Origin: Pseudomonas sp. PDM18
GTDB taxonomy: Bacteria > Pseudomonadota > Gammaproteobacteria > Pseudomonadales > Pseudomonadaceae
Assembly (NCBI RefSeq): GCF_014852585.1
Contig: NZ_JACVBX010000006.1
Span: 186,001-250,000, forward strand
Reading direction: 5' to 3'
DNA length: 64,000 bases
A program made the position numbers and the translations under genes. The notes beneath the pieces are model-generated. The model worked only from the letters and a program-made list of their open reading frames with translations, ran no database searches and had not been told where the DNA came from. Shown here in pieces: positions 26,290-34,565 of the stretch. Position 1 is the first letter of the stretch, and every line of letters starts with the position of its first letter.

Positions 26290-27480
26290 TCATACCGCGC
26301 CCTGCTCGTGCAGGCGCTGGATATCACCGGGGGTATAACCCAGTTCCTGCAGCAGGTCATCCGTCTGCTGACCTAATGCCGGCACGGCATCCATGCGCGG
26401 CGCGTAGGCATTGCTGTTCACCGGCGGCAAAAGCGCCGGCAGGCGGCCGGCCGGGCTGTCGATCTCACGCCAGCGGTCGCGGGCGGCCAGCTGCGGGTGT
26501 TGCCAGAGGCCACGCATGTCGTTGACGTGGGCGTTGGCGATCTGCGCCTGCTCCAGGCGTTCGACCACCTGTTCGGCGCCGAGGCTGGCGAAGGCTTCGA
26601 CGATCAGCCCACGCAGGGCGTCGCGGTTGGCCACACGCAGGCTGGTCGCAGTGAAACGCGGATCGACCGCCAGCTCCGGACGCTGCAGGACCACTTCGCA
26701 GAACAGCTTCCATTCCCGCTCGTTCTGCACGCCGAGCATGACGCTGCCGCCGTCGCCGGTGGGGAACGGCCCGTAGGGATAGATGGTGGCGTGGGCAGCG
26801 CCGGCGCGCGGCGGCTGCGACTGGCCGTCGAAGGCGTAGTACATGGGGAAGCCCATCCACTCGGCCATGCCTTCGAGCATCGATACCTCGACGCGACTGC
26901 CCTCCCCCGTGCGGCCGCGCAGCAGCAGCGCGGAGAGGATGCCGCTGTAGGCGTACATGCCGGCGGAAATGTCGGCAATCGAGCAACCGGCCTTGGCCAT
27001 CTCGTCGGCGCCCGGTCCGCCGGTTACCGAGAGGAAGCCGCTCTCGCTCTGGATCAGCAGGTCATAGGCCTTCTTCTGCTCGTAGGGGCCGCCTTCGCCG
27101 TAGCCGGAGATGTCACAGACGATCAGCCGCGGGAAGCGTTCATGCAGCGCGTCGAAGGACAGGCCCAGACGCGCGGCGGCGCCCGGCGCGAGGTTCTGCA
27201 CCAGCACGTCGGCGGTTTCCAGCAGTTGCTCCAGCACCGCCTGCGCCGGTTTCTGCTTGAGGTCCAGGGACAGGCTTTCCTTGGAGCGGTTGGTCCAGAC
27301 GAAGTGCGAGGCCAGGCCGCGCACGCGCTCGTCATAGCCACGGGCGAAGTCGCCGACGCCGGGGCGCTCGACCTTGATCACGCGGGCGCCAAGGTCGGCC
27401 AGCTGACGGGTGCAGAACGGCGCGGCGATGGCGTGTTCCAGGCTGACGACGGTGATGCCGTCGAGGGGACGCGAACTCAT
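26290..27480 (-). CDS. ict: Itaconate CoA-transferase (CaiB/BaiF family III)
   Basis: Activates itaconate to itaconyl-CoA using succinyl-CoA, the first step. The 396-residue product has the family III fold: LDGITVVSLEHAIAAPFCTRQLADLGA, the nucleophilic Asp in AYDLLIQSESG (about residue 140) and GAGRTGEGSRVEVSMLEG-like C-terminal features. GGAG lies six bases before ATG 27480. Context (hydratase, lyase and LysR regulator in the same block) supports itaconate rather than oxalate, carnitine or mesaconate, but CaiB sequence alone does not decide the substrate. Confidence 0.86.
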   Translation of the reverse strand: MSSRPLDGITVVSLEHAIAAPFCTRQLADLGARVIKVERPGVGDFARGYDERVRGLASHFVWTNRSKESLSLDLKQKPAQAVLEQLLETADVLVQNLAPGAAARLGLSFDALHERFPRLIVCDISGYGEGGPYEQKKAYDLLIQSESGFLSVTGGPGADEMAKAGCSIADISAGMYAYSGILSALLLRGRTGEGSRVEVSMLEGMAEWMGFPMYYAFDGQSQPPRAGAAHATIYPYGPFPTGDGGSVMLGVQNEREWKLFCEVVLQRPELAVDPRFTATSLRVANRDALRGLIVEAFASLGAEQVVERLEQAQIANAHVNDMRGLWQHPQLAARDRWREIDSPAGRLPALLPPVNSNAYAPRMDAVPALGQQTDDLLQELGYTPGDIQRLHEQGAV

Positions 27481-27560
27481 GGGCAACTCCAGACGCCGGC
27501 CGGCTGGCCGACGTGCATAGTCAGAAGTACCGGGCGGCCATCCAGCCGCCCGTGGCAGAC

Positions 27561-28910
27561 TCAGTGGAAGACGTCGAGGCTCGGCAACTGGTGCAGAGCC
27601 CAGCTGGCCTGCACCAGGCGATCCGCTTCGGCCTGGCTGCGCTGGCCGGCGAAGGCCAGCAGGCGGCGGAACTTGTCTTCCAGCTCCGCACGGCTCAGGC
27701 CGTTGCCCGGATCGCCCTTGGGCTCGTCGATGGCGCCGTGCAGCTGGCGGCCGTCGGTGGTGAGTACGTCCACACGGCCGAGCCAGCGCCGCGGGTAGGC
27801 ACCGTCCACTTCCGCATCGAGCTGCATGCTGACCTTCTCGCGGAAGGCAGAGACCTCGGCATCGTTCAGGGAGAACTCTTCGAACTCCACCAGACCGGCC
27901 TTGCCATGCACGGCGATCAGACCCAGCACGGTGCCCATGGAGAACTTCGCCTGGTGCACCGTCTGCGGCACCACCACGCGGCCAAGCACGTCGATGGCGC
28001 CCTGGTGCACGCGGGTGGTGACCTGGGCGATGTCGCCATGCTCGAGCCCTTCACGCTGCATCAGGCCCAGCAGCGCATCGGCGGCAGGATGCGTGTGGCG
28101 GCAGGAAGCATGGAACTTGTAGGAGGTCTCGCAGAGCGCCCAGCGGGTACCCAGGCCGTCCACCAGACGGCTCGGGTCGGCGTCGCTGGACATGCCGGCA
28201 GCCATGCCCTGCTCGCCTTCGAGGATGTTCTGCGCGCCGGTCAGGCCATCGGCCGTCAGGTAGGCGGCGAGCAGGCCGTCAGCGGCGGCTTTCGCAGTGT
28301 GCAGCTGCTTGGAGTCGGCGGCGTCGCGCAGGAACTCCCAGAGCCCGGCGGCCTGGGTGCCGGCGCTGCCCAGGCAGTTGACGAACTGCCGGCTGTCCAG
28401 GCCCAGCAACTTGCCCACGGCCAGTGCGGCAGCCAGGGTGCCGACCGTGGCGGTGGTGTGGAAGATGCGGTAGTGCGAGCGACCGAGGAACTCGCCGATG
28501 CGGATGCCCGCCTCGTAGCCGGCAACGCTGGCGAGGATCAGTTCGCGGCCGGACTTGCCCAGCTCCTGCGCGGCTGCCAGGGCCGCCGGGAAGACCACGG
28601 TGGCCGGGTGCAGCACGGAGCTGTTGTGCAGGTCGTCCTGCTCCACCAGGTGCGAGCTGGCACCGTTGACCAGCGCGGCGAAGTACGCGGAGGTCGAGGT
28701 GCCGTCCACCAGCACGCGGCTTTTACCGCTGGCCGGGCCCATGCGCTGGGCGTAACGCTGGAACAGCGGGATCGGGTGGCGATTCTGGCTGGCCAGGGCC
28801 GAGCCGAGCCAGTCGAGGAACAGTTCCTCGGTGTACTCGACCACGGACGTGGGCAGGTCTTCGTAGCGCAGGCCGGCAAGGAACTCGGCCAGGGCATGGG
28901 TATTGTTCAT
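27561..28910 (-). CDS. MmgE/PrpD-family protein of the itaconate operon
   Basis: MmgE/PrpD proteins are dehydratases or isomerases such as 2-methylcitrate dehydratase and cis-aconitate decarboxylase. The 449-residue product has the conserved HNSSVLHPATVVFPAALA segment, FHTTATVGTLAAALA, the KPYPSCR-like KFHASCRHTHPAADAL (about residues 270-285) and QAKFSMGTVLGL. The P. aeruginosa itaconate cluster carries a homologue in the same place (PA0881 type). Its exact reaction is unsettled: it may act on itaconate isomers or on methylcitrate. It begins 18 bases after the acyl-CoA dehydrogenase gene and is co-transcribed with it. Confidence 0.85.
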   Translation of the reverse strand: MNNTHALAEFLAGLRYEDLPTSVVEYTEELFLDWLGSALASQNRHPIPLFQRYAQRMGPASGKSRVLVDGTSTSAYFAALVNGASSHLVEQDDLHNSSVLHPATVVFPAALAAAQELGKSGRELILASVAGYEAGIRIGEFLGRSHYRIFHTTATVGTLAAALAVGKLLGLDSRQFVNCLGSAGTQAAGLWEFLRDAADSKQLHTAKAAADGLLAAYLTADGLTGAQNILEGEQGMAAGMSSDADPSRLVDGLGTRWALCETSYKFHASCRHTHPAADALLGLMQREGLEHGDIAQVTTRVHQGAIDVLGRVVVPQTVHQAKFSMGTVLGLIAVHGKAGLVEFEEFSLNDAEVSAFREKVSMQLDAEVDGAYPRRWLGRVDVLTTDGRQLHGAIDEPKGDPGNGLSRAELEDKFRRLLAFAGQRSQAEADRLVQASWALHQLPSLDVFH

Positions 28911-28928
28911 TGTTCTTCTCGTCCCGGC

Positions 28929-30089
28929 TTAGAAGGAGCGCGGCAGTTCGAGCAGATGCTCGGCCACGTACGACAGGATCAGGTTGGTGGAAATCGGCGC
29001 CACCTGGTACAGGCGGGTCTCGCGGAACTTGCGTTCGACGTCGTATTCGTTGGCGAAGCCGAAGCCGCCGTGGGTCTGCAGGCAGGCGTTGGCCGCTTCC
29101 CAGCTGGCCTTGGCCGCGAGGTACTTGGCCATGTTGGCGGCGGCGCCGGCGTTCTTGCCGCTGTCGTACTCCTGACAGGCGCGCCAGCGCATCAGGTCGG
29201 CGGCCTCGATCTCGATATGCGCCTCGGCGATGGGGAACTGCACGCCCTGGTTCTGCCCGATCGGGCGGCCGAACACCACGCGGTCACGGGCATACTGCGC
29301 GGACTTCTCGTTGAACCAGCGGCCGTCGCCGATGCACTCGGCGGCGATCAGCGTGCGCTCGGCGTTGAGGCCGTCGAGGATGTACTTGAAGCCCTTGCCT
29401 TCCTCGCCGATCAGGCTGCTGGCCGGCAGCTCCAGGTTGTCGAAGAACAGCTCGTTGGTTTCATGGTTGACCATGTTGGCAATCGGCTGCACGGTCAGGC
29501 CGTTGCCGATGGCTTCGCGCAGGTCGACGAGGAAGATCGACATGCCTTCGGACTTCTTCTTCACCTCGGCCAGCGGCGTGGTGCGGGCCAGCAGGATCAT
29601 CAGGTCGGAATGCTGGATGCGCGAGATCCACACCTTCTGGCCGTTGATCACGTACTTGTCGCCCTGGCGCACGGCGGTGGTCTTGATCTTGGTGGTGTCG
29701 GTGCCGGTGGTGGGCTCGGTGACGCCCATGGACTGCAGGCGCAGCTCGCCGCTGGCGAGCTTGGGCAGGTAGTAGGCCTTCTGTTCGGCGCTGCCGTTAC
29801 GCAGCAGGGTGAACATGTTGTACATCTGCCCGTGGATGGTGCCGGAGTTGCCGCCGCAGTGGTTCACCTCCTCGAGGATCACCGAGGCTTCGGCCAGGCC
29901 CAGGCCCGAACCGCCGTATTCTTCCGGGATCATCGCCGAGAGCCAGCCGGCTTCGGTCATGGCGCGGACGAAGTCCTCGGGGAAGCCTTTCTCTTCGTCG
30001 ATCTTGCGCCAGTACTCGGCGGGGAACTCCGCGCACAGGGCGCGCACGCCGTCACGGATGGCCTGGAGTTCTTCGGTGGTGGACGTCAT
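28929..30089 (-). CDS. Acyl-CoA dehydrogenase of the itaconate operon
   Basis: FAD enzyme of 386 residues with the usual three-domain fold: GVTEPTTGTDTTKIKT and NGQKVWIS in the FAD region and QTHGGFGFANEYDVERKFRE near the end. The canonical C-terminal catalytic Glu (YEGT) is absent; the corresponding sequence is YQVAP at 361-365. A Glu at 244 in LNAERTLIAAE falls at the position used as base by isovaleryl-CoA and long-chain acyl-CoA dehydrogenases. It could oxidise a branched dicarboxyl-CoA such as methylsuccinyl-CoA to feed the pathway (inferred). Confidence 0.86.
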   Translation of the reverse strand: MTSTTEELQAIRDGVRALCAEFPAEYWRKIDEEKGFPEDFVRAMTEAGWLSAMIPEEYGGSGLGLAEASVILEEVNHCGGNSGTIHGQMYNMFTLLRNGSAEQKAYYLPKLASGELRLQSMGVTEPTTGTDTTKIKTTAVRQGDKYVINGQKVWISRIQHSDLMILLARTTPLAEVKKKSEGMSIFLVDLREAIGNGLTVQPIANMVNHETNELFFDNLELPASSLIGEEGKGFKYILDGLNAERTLIAAECIGDGRWFNEKSAQYARDRVVFGRPIGQNQGVQFPIAEAHIEIEAADLMRWRACQEYDSGKNAGAAANMAKYLAAKASWEAANACLQTHGGFGFANEYDVERKFRETRLYQVAPISTNLILSYVAEHLLELPRSF

Positions 30090-30136
30090 CGAAACACCTC
30101 ATGTCTTTCTTGTTGGAGGCACCGGGAAAGGTGCGG

Positions 30137-30964
30137 TCAGTCGAATTCCACTTCGCCGCGCTGGGCAATACCGGCGCCGTTGCCGGCCCAGACTTCGGCC
30201 TTGCCGGGGCCGCTCAGGCGGCCGCCGACGTCGAACGGTTCGGGGCTGATCAGCGGGCGCAGGCCACGGTAGGCGTAGCGGCGCAGGCGTGCCTGGGGGT
30301 TGGCGCGGCAGAACGCGCGCAGGTTCAGGGTGCCGATCAGGGGGCCGTGCACCACCAGGCCGGGGTAGCCCTCGGCCTCGGTGACGTAGGGCCAGTCGTA
30401 ATGGATGCGGTGGCCGTTGAAGGTCAGCGCTGAGTAGCGGAACAGCAGGATCGGCGACGGCACCACGGCCTCGCTCCAGTCGCCGGCGGGCAGCGCATCG
30501 CCGCTGGTGAGCTTGGGCGGAGTGGGCTCGCGGTAGACGATGTCCTGCTCCTCGCTGAACGCCAGGCGGCCGTCCTGGGCGAATTCGTGGCGCAGGGTGA
30601 CGAACAGCAGCGAGCCGGTGCGGCCGTGCTTTTCCTCGACGTTCAGGATGGTGGTGGTGCGTTTCGCCACGCCGCCGACCCGCAGCGGCTCATGGAACTC
30701 CAGGCGACCGCCCGCCCACATGCGGTTGCGTCCATCGGCCGGGGGCAGGAAGCCGCCGCGCGCCGGATGGCCGTCGGCGCCCAGGCCCGGCTCGGTCACT
30801 TCATCCTGGAAGAACATCCAGTGCCACAGCGGCGGCAGTGCCTCGCCGGCGGCCGGGGCGTCTTCGGCCAGGGTCACGGCCAGACGGCGGACCAGCAGCG
30901 TACTCAGTTCTTCCTCGCGCTCCTGGGAGCGGCCGATCCAGTCGGCGTAGGGTGAATCGCTCAT
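30137..30964 (-). CDS. ich: Itaconyl-CoA hydratase (MaoC-like double hot-dog)
   Basis: Hydrates itaconyl-CoA to (S)-citramalyl-CoA, the middle step. The 275-residue length equals a two-domain MaoC/FAS1-dehydratase-like protein. The catalytic hot-dog helix is visible as YSALTFNGHRIHYD (Asp/His pair), followed by GYPGLVVHGPL. The N-terminal domain has WHWMFFQDEV and the GGRLEFHEPLRVGG strand pair. AGAGG precedes ATG 30964. First gene of the minus-strand operon, directly beside the palindromic operator and the divergent LysR gene; it matches PA0878-type Ich. Confidence 0.86.
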   Translation of the reverse strand: MSDSPYADWIGRSQEREEELSTLLVRRLAVTLAEDAPAAGEALPPLWHWMFFQDEVTEPGLGADGHPARGGFLPPADGRNRMWAGGRLEFHEPLRVGGVAKRTTTILNVEEKHGRTGSLLFVTLRHEFAQDGRLAFSEEQDIVYREPTPPKLTSGDALPAGDWSEAVVPSPILLFRYSALTFNGHRIHYDWPYVTEAEGYPGLVVHGPLIGTLNLRAFCRANPQARLRRYAYRGLRPLISPEPFDVGGRLSGPGKAEVWAGNGAGIAQRGEVEFD

Positions 30965-31043
30965 TGCGGACCTCTTGGCAGGTTTGATGAACGGAGCATG
31001 CAACAGGGCTTGCGTTCGTCGAATCCACATTTTCATAATCCAG

Positions 31044-31062
31044 CGTTAGGCAATTCCTAACG
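31044..31062. promoter_or_regulatory. LysR operator of the itaconate operon
   Basis: CGTTAGG-CAATT-CCTAACG is a perfect 7-bp-arm palindrome; its core TAGGCAATTCCTA fits the T-N11-A LysR box exactly. It lies in the 154-base intergenic region, 79 bases before ich and 56 bases before the LysR gene. This is the typical recognition site position for autoregulation and divergent activation. Confidence 0.72.
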
Positions 31063-31118
31063 CCATTTCCACACTTCAAGCCTAGCGCCGCTGTCGGTCG
31101 CTTCGCGGAGAACCGCTC

Positions 31119-32033
31119 ATGCACTTCGACCTCGCCGACCTGCGGCTTTTCGCGCACATCGCCGAAGCCCCCAGCCTGACCCAGGGCGCCCGCCGCGCCC
31201 ATCTCTCGGCGGCCGCCGCCAGCGCGCGGATCAAGGCGCTGGAAGGCCAACTCGACTGCCGCCTGCTCTACCGCGACAACCGTGGCGTCGAGCTGACCCC
31301 GGCGGGCCAGCGCCTGCTGCAGCACGCGCGCCTGATCCTGCGCCAGGTGGACCACCTGAAAAGCGATTTCAGTGGCCAGGCCGGCGACCAGGTCGGGCAC
31401 ATCCGCATCTTCGCCAACACCACGGCGGTCACCGAATTCCTCCCCGAACTGCTGGCGGACTTCCTCGCCGAGCGCCCCGGTGTCAGCGTCGACCTGCAGG
31501 AGCGGCTGAACCGCGACATCGTCCGCGCCATCCTCGACGGCTCGGCGGACTTAGGCATAGTCGCCGGCCCGGTGCGCGCCGAAGGCCTGCAGATCGTCCA
31601 CTTCAGCACTGACCGGCTGGTCCTCGCAGTAGCGCCCGACCACCCGCTTTGTGCCCTGCCCCGCCTGACCCTCGCCGACACCCTGGACTACCCGCACATC
31701 GCCCTGCATGAAGGCAGCACCCTGCAGAGCTTCCTGCGCGAACGGGTCGAGCGCATGGGCGGCGACCTCAACCTGCGTATCCAGGTGGCCAGCTTCGAAG
31801 CCATCTGCCGGATGGTCGAGGCCGGGGTCGGCATCGGCGTGATTCCGGAGACCGCCGCCATCCGCCACAGCCGCACCATGAATCTGCGAATTCTGCCGCT
31901 GGACGAGCCCTGGGTGGTGCGCGAACGCAGCGTGCTGCTGCGCGACCGCGAGGCGCTGCCGGCCTGCGCCCGGGCGCTGGTGGACTTGCTGCGCGGCATG
32001 CAGGACGTAGGTTCAACTGAGCAGCCCCAGTGA
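31119..32033 (+). CDS. LysR-type regulator of itaconate catabolism (RipR/ItcR-like)
   Basis: The 304-residue product has an N-terminal helix-turn-helix (SLTQGARRAHLSAAAASARI at about 20-39) and a C-terminal ligand domain beginning near HIRIFANTTAVTEFLPELL. The start ATG 31119 gives the standard LysR spacing of about 20 residues before the HTH. It is transcribed away from ich with a palindromic box between them. In P. aeruginosa the corresponding PA0877 product activates the itaconate genes with itaconate as inducer (from memory). Its 3' end overlaps the remnant of a leftward LuxR-type gene. Confidence 0.87.
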   Translation: MHFDLADLRLFAHIAEAPSLTQGARRAHLSAAAASARIKALEGQLDCRLLYRDNRGVELTPAGQRLLQHARLILRQVDHLKSDFSGQAGDQVGHIRIFANTTAVTEFLPELLADFLAERPGVSVDLQERLNRDIVRAILDGSADLGIVAGPVRAEGLQIVHFSTDRLVLAVAPDHPLCALPRLTLADTLDYPHIALHEGSTLQSFLRERVERMGGDLNLRIQVASFEAICRMVEAGVGIGVIPETAAIRHSRTMNLRILPLDEPWVVRERSVLLRDREALPACARALVDLLRGMQDVGSTEQPQ

Positions 32034-32456
32034 CTTCGCGCGGACGATGGCCTGGGTCCGCCGACGCACGCCGAGCTTCACTGTGCAAGGCATGCTCGAC
32101 CTCGCTCGCCAGCGCCTGACACGCAGGATCTGGCATGCCTCGCGCAACTGCTACAGGCGTGCCCGCTCCGCCAAGACCCAGCAGGCCATGGAGGATGTAG
32201 GGGGCGGCGCAGGATCGCGCCAGGCGCACGCCGTTCTCCAGCAGCGCCGCAGGCGCTTCGGCGTCGCCCTGCAGGAGTACCAGTTCGCCATCGAGCAAGG
32301 CCTGGCCCCTCGCAGCAATTCGTGCCCTTCGCCGCTGGCCCGCAATCGCTCGGTTCAGGCGTCCAGCGCCTGGGCGACGTCGGCCACGCCATCGAACGGC
32401 ACGGCAGGCAGCACGGCTCCACCGTGGCGGTTACCGCGACGGATTAGCAGGTGCAC
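32013..32456 (-). pseudogene. Decayed MalT/LuxR-type regulator remnant
   Basis: Minus-strand reading in three frames gives pieces of a large ATP-binding LuxR-family (MalT-like) activator. One frame has ASGEGHELLRG (near 32310-32340). The next has ALLDGELVLLQGDAEAP and LLENGVRLARSCAAPYILHG (to about 32180). A third ends with KLGVRRRTQAIVRAKSLGLLS before a stop codon at 32013-32015. That last piece is the final helix of a LuxR helix-turn-helix; the rest of the DNA-binding domain is missing. At least two frameshifts, one in-frame stop and a deletion are needed. The part right of about 32360 (LRASGRRVHLLIRRGN) may come from another gene. Confidence 0.6.
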
Positions 32457-32498
32457 CCTACGCCCAGAGGCGCGCAACGCCGGCTACTGACCGGCAAC

Positions 32499-33332
32499 TC
32501 AGCCGTCGGTGGAACGGCTGAGCGCCTCCCACTGGGTGATCTCGTCCTGCAGTGCCGACAGCTTCTGCCGCACCAGGCCCAGCGCGTCGCTGCCCAGCAG
32601 CAGATGCCGTGGCGGCACCGAAGCACCGATAGCCGCCAGCATCGCTTGCGCGGCTTTCTGCGGGTCGCCCAGTTGCTTGCCGCTCTTTTCCTGCCGCGCC
32701 TGGCGCAGCGGGTCGAACAGCGCGTCGTAGTCGGCGATGGAGCGCGGGCTGCGCACCATGGAGCGCCCGGCCCAATCGGTGCGGAAAGAACCCGGCGCCA
32801 CGGCGGTCACCGCGATGCCGAAGCCCTCGACTTCCTTGCCCAGCGCGTCGCTGATGCCCTCCAACGCAAACTTGCTGCCGCAGTAATAGGCGATGCCGGG
32901 CATGGTGATGTAGCCGCCCATGGAAGTGATGTTGAGGATGTGGCCACGCCTGCGTTCGCGCATGTGCGGCAGCACGGCCTGGATCATCGCCACGGCGCCG
33001 ACGACGTTGACCTCGAACTGCCGGCGCATCGCATCCAGCGGCGACTCCTCGAGGATGCCCTCGTGGCCGTAGCCGGCGCTGTTCACCAGCACGTCCAGGG
33101 GGCCGACGCTAGCTTCGATTTCCTCCACCACGCCGGGGATGGCGTCAAAGTCGGTCACGTCCAGCAGCCGGCCGAAGCACTGGCCGGGCGCCAATGCTTC
33201 GAGATCAGCGCGGGCCTGCTCGGTGCGCACCGTGCCGACTACGCGATGCCCAACGGTCAGTGCCTCGCGGGCCAGGGCCAGGCCGAAGCCGCTGTTGGCG
33301 CCGGTGATCAGCAGGGTCTTGGGAGATGACAT
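32499..33332 (-). CDS. Short-chain dehydrogenase/reductase
   Basis: Classical SDR of 277 residues: NAD(P)-binding TGANSGFG at 10-17, NSAG at 84-87, Ser 137, and the catalytic YCGSK (Tyr 150, Lys 154). The R residues after the second strand (GTVRTEQARAD) suggest NADP preference. It belongs to the oxidoreductase type often paired with AraC regulators in Pseudomonas. GGAG precedes ATG 33332. It is divergent from an AraC gene 93 bases away, which probably controls it. Substrate unknown. Confidence 0.85.
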   Translation of the reverse strand: MSSPKTLLITGANSGFGLALAREALTVGHRVVGTVRTEQARADLEALAPGQCFGRLLDVTDFDAIPGVVEEIEASVGPLDVLVNSAGYGHEGILEESPLDAMRRQFEVNVVGAVAMIQAVLPHMRERRRGHILNITSMGGYITMPGIAYYCGSKFALEGISDALGKEVEGFGIAVTAVAPGSFRTDWAGRSMVRSPRSIADYDALFDPLRQARQEKSGKQLGDPQKAAQAMLAAIGASVPPRHLLLGSDALGLVRQKLSALQDEITQWEALSRSTDG

Positions 33333-33372
33333 AGGGTGGCTCCATTGCAGGGAAATTGAGTGCACAATACGT

Positions 33373-33401
33373 GGCCTCAACTCCCTTTTCGCAGGCCTCA
33401 A
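33373..33401. promoter_or_regulatory. Direct repeat, likely AraC-type operator
   Basis: GGCCTCAA occurs at 33373-33380 and again at 33394-33401, exactly 21 bases apart, which is two DNA turns on the same face. It lies in the 93-base gap between the SDR gene and the divergent AraC gene. AraC-family proteins bind such tandem direct half-sites. The repeats are seen; the binding is inferred. Confidence 0.5.
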
Positions 33402-33425
33402 TCTCTGCCTTTATTGCCTGATTCT

Positions 33426-34379
33426 ATGAATACGCCTGTCGAAGTACCCGGCACCGAACCGGCTCGCATGATCGCCCTGCTGGCAGCACTGGCCCCACAG
33501 GAGGGCTACAACTTGACCGCGCTGCCGAGTGTGCGCTTGCTGCGCTCGAATCGCCCGCTCGCGCGCACCCCGGTGCTCTACGACCCCGGTATCGTGATCG
33601 TCTGCCAGGGCTGCAAGCGCGGCTATTTCGGCGATGAAATCTACGTCTACGACGAACAGCATTACCTGGCCGTCGCGGTTCCGGTGCCCTTCACCATGGA
33701 AACCGACGCCACACCAGAGCGCCCGCTCCTGGCCATCTACCTGCATCTGGACTTCCAGCTTGCCGCCGATCTGATGTTGCAGATCGACCAATCGGGCACG
33801 CCGCTGACCGAAGATGCGCCGCGCAGCCTGTTCTCCAGCCCGATGGACCCGGCACTGACGCAGTCGGTGTTGCGTTTCCTCGAAGCCCTGGGCGATCCGC
33901 TGGCGGCAACGATCCTCGCGCCAGCGCTGCTGCGCGAGCTGTACTTCCGCGTGCTCACTGGCGCCCAGGGCAATGCCATGCGCGCGGCGCTGGCCATGCG
34001 TGGCCGCTTCGGCAACATCGCCAAGGCCCTGCAACGCATTCACACGAGCTACGCGCAGGCCATGGACCTGCCGCAGCTGGCGAGCGAAGCCGGCATGAGC
34101 GTTCCGTCCTTCCACAGCCACTTCAAAGCCATTACCCGTACCTCGCCCATGCAGTACCTCAAGTGCACGCGGCTGCACCAGGCGCGGCTGCTGATCGTGC
34201 GCCAGGGTATGACGGCGCAGGCGGCGAGCTTGGCGGTCGGCTACGCCAGCGCCTCGCAGTTCAACCGCGAGTTCAAGCGTCTGTTCGGCCGCACGCCACT
34301 GGCGGAGGCGCAGCGCATGCGGGAGAACTTCGCGATTCCGCCGGTGCAGGAAGCTTCGGCTTACGTTTCGTCTCACTGA
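33426..34379 (+). CDS. AraC-family transcriptional regulator (AraC_N plus double HTH)
   Basis: The 317-residue product has an N-terminal AraC_N-type domain (LYDPGIVIVCQGCKRGYFGDE and YLAVAVPVPFTMET) followed by two C-terminal helix-turn-helix motifs, with LPQLASEAGMSVPSFHSHFKAIT (first) and AASLAVGYASASQFNREFKRLFG (second). It resembles regulators that sit divergently from an SDR or alcohol-dehydrogenase gene. ATG 33426 follows the direct-repeat element by 24 bases. Its probable target is the adjacent SDR gene. Confidence 0.87.
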   Translation: MNTPVEVPGTEPARMIALLAALAPQEGYNLTALPSVRLLRSNRPLARTPVLYDPGIVIVCQGCKRGYFGDEIYVYDEQHYLAVAVPVPFTMETDATPERPLLAIYLHLDFQLAADLMLQIDQSGTPLTEDAPRSLFSSPMDPALTQSVLRFLEALGDPLAATILAPALLRELYFRVLTGAQGNAMRAALAMRGRFGNIAKALQRIHTSYAQAMDLPQLASEAGMSVPSFHSHFKAITRTSPMQYLKCTRLHQARLLIVRQGMTAQAASLAVGYASASQFNREFKRLFGRTPLAEAQRMRENFAIPPVQEASAYVSSH

Positions 34380-34517
34380 AGCGTGAAAAATGGGAGAAAT
34401 TTCATGAATCCACCGCTTCTAGATTATTTATTGCTGAAACAGGATATTTACAGCCACATATCGCCGATTACCTGCCTCAAGTTTCACTTAGACTGCAGGC
34501 TCCCCCAGGAGCCCTGC

Positions 34518-34565
34518 ATGAACCCGCTCGACACGCCCACCCGCCCCGAAGGCACGACAGCATGA
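34518..34565 (+). CDS. Possible 15-residue leader peptide upstream of the second AraC gene
   Basis: A short frame with a near-perfect ribosome site (AGGAG six bases before ATG 34518) encodes MNPLDTPTRPEGTTA and stops in the ATGA that also starts the AraC gene. The AraC start itself has no ribosome site, so its translation would depend on ribosomes ending here. A longer version in the same frame could start at 34404 (GGGAG upstream). Alternatively one base is missing or extra and the peptide is the true N-terminus of the regulator. Confidence 0.4.
   Translation: MNPLDTPTRPEGTTA

Noticed and set aside
27513-30272. Very long plus-strand open frame (about 919 codons) opposite the itaconate genes
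   Set aside because: It is the antisense shadow of GC-rich minus-strand genes; its residues are low-complexity V/G/A/Q/H text with no domain, and the minus strand has clear enzyme motifs.
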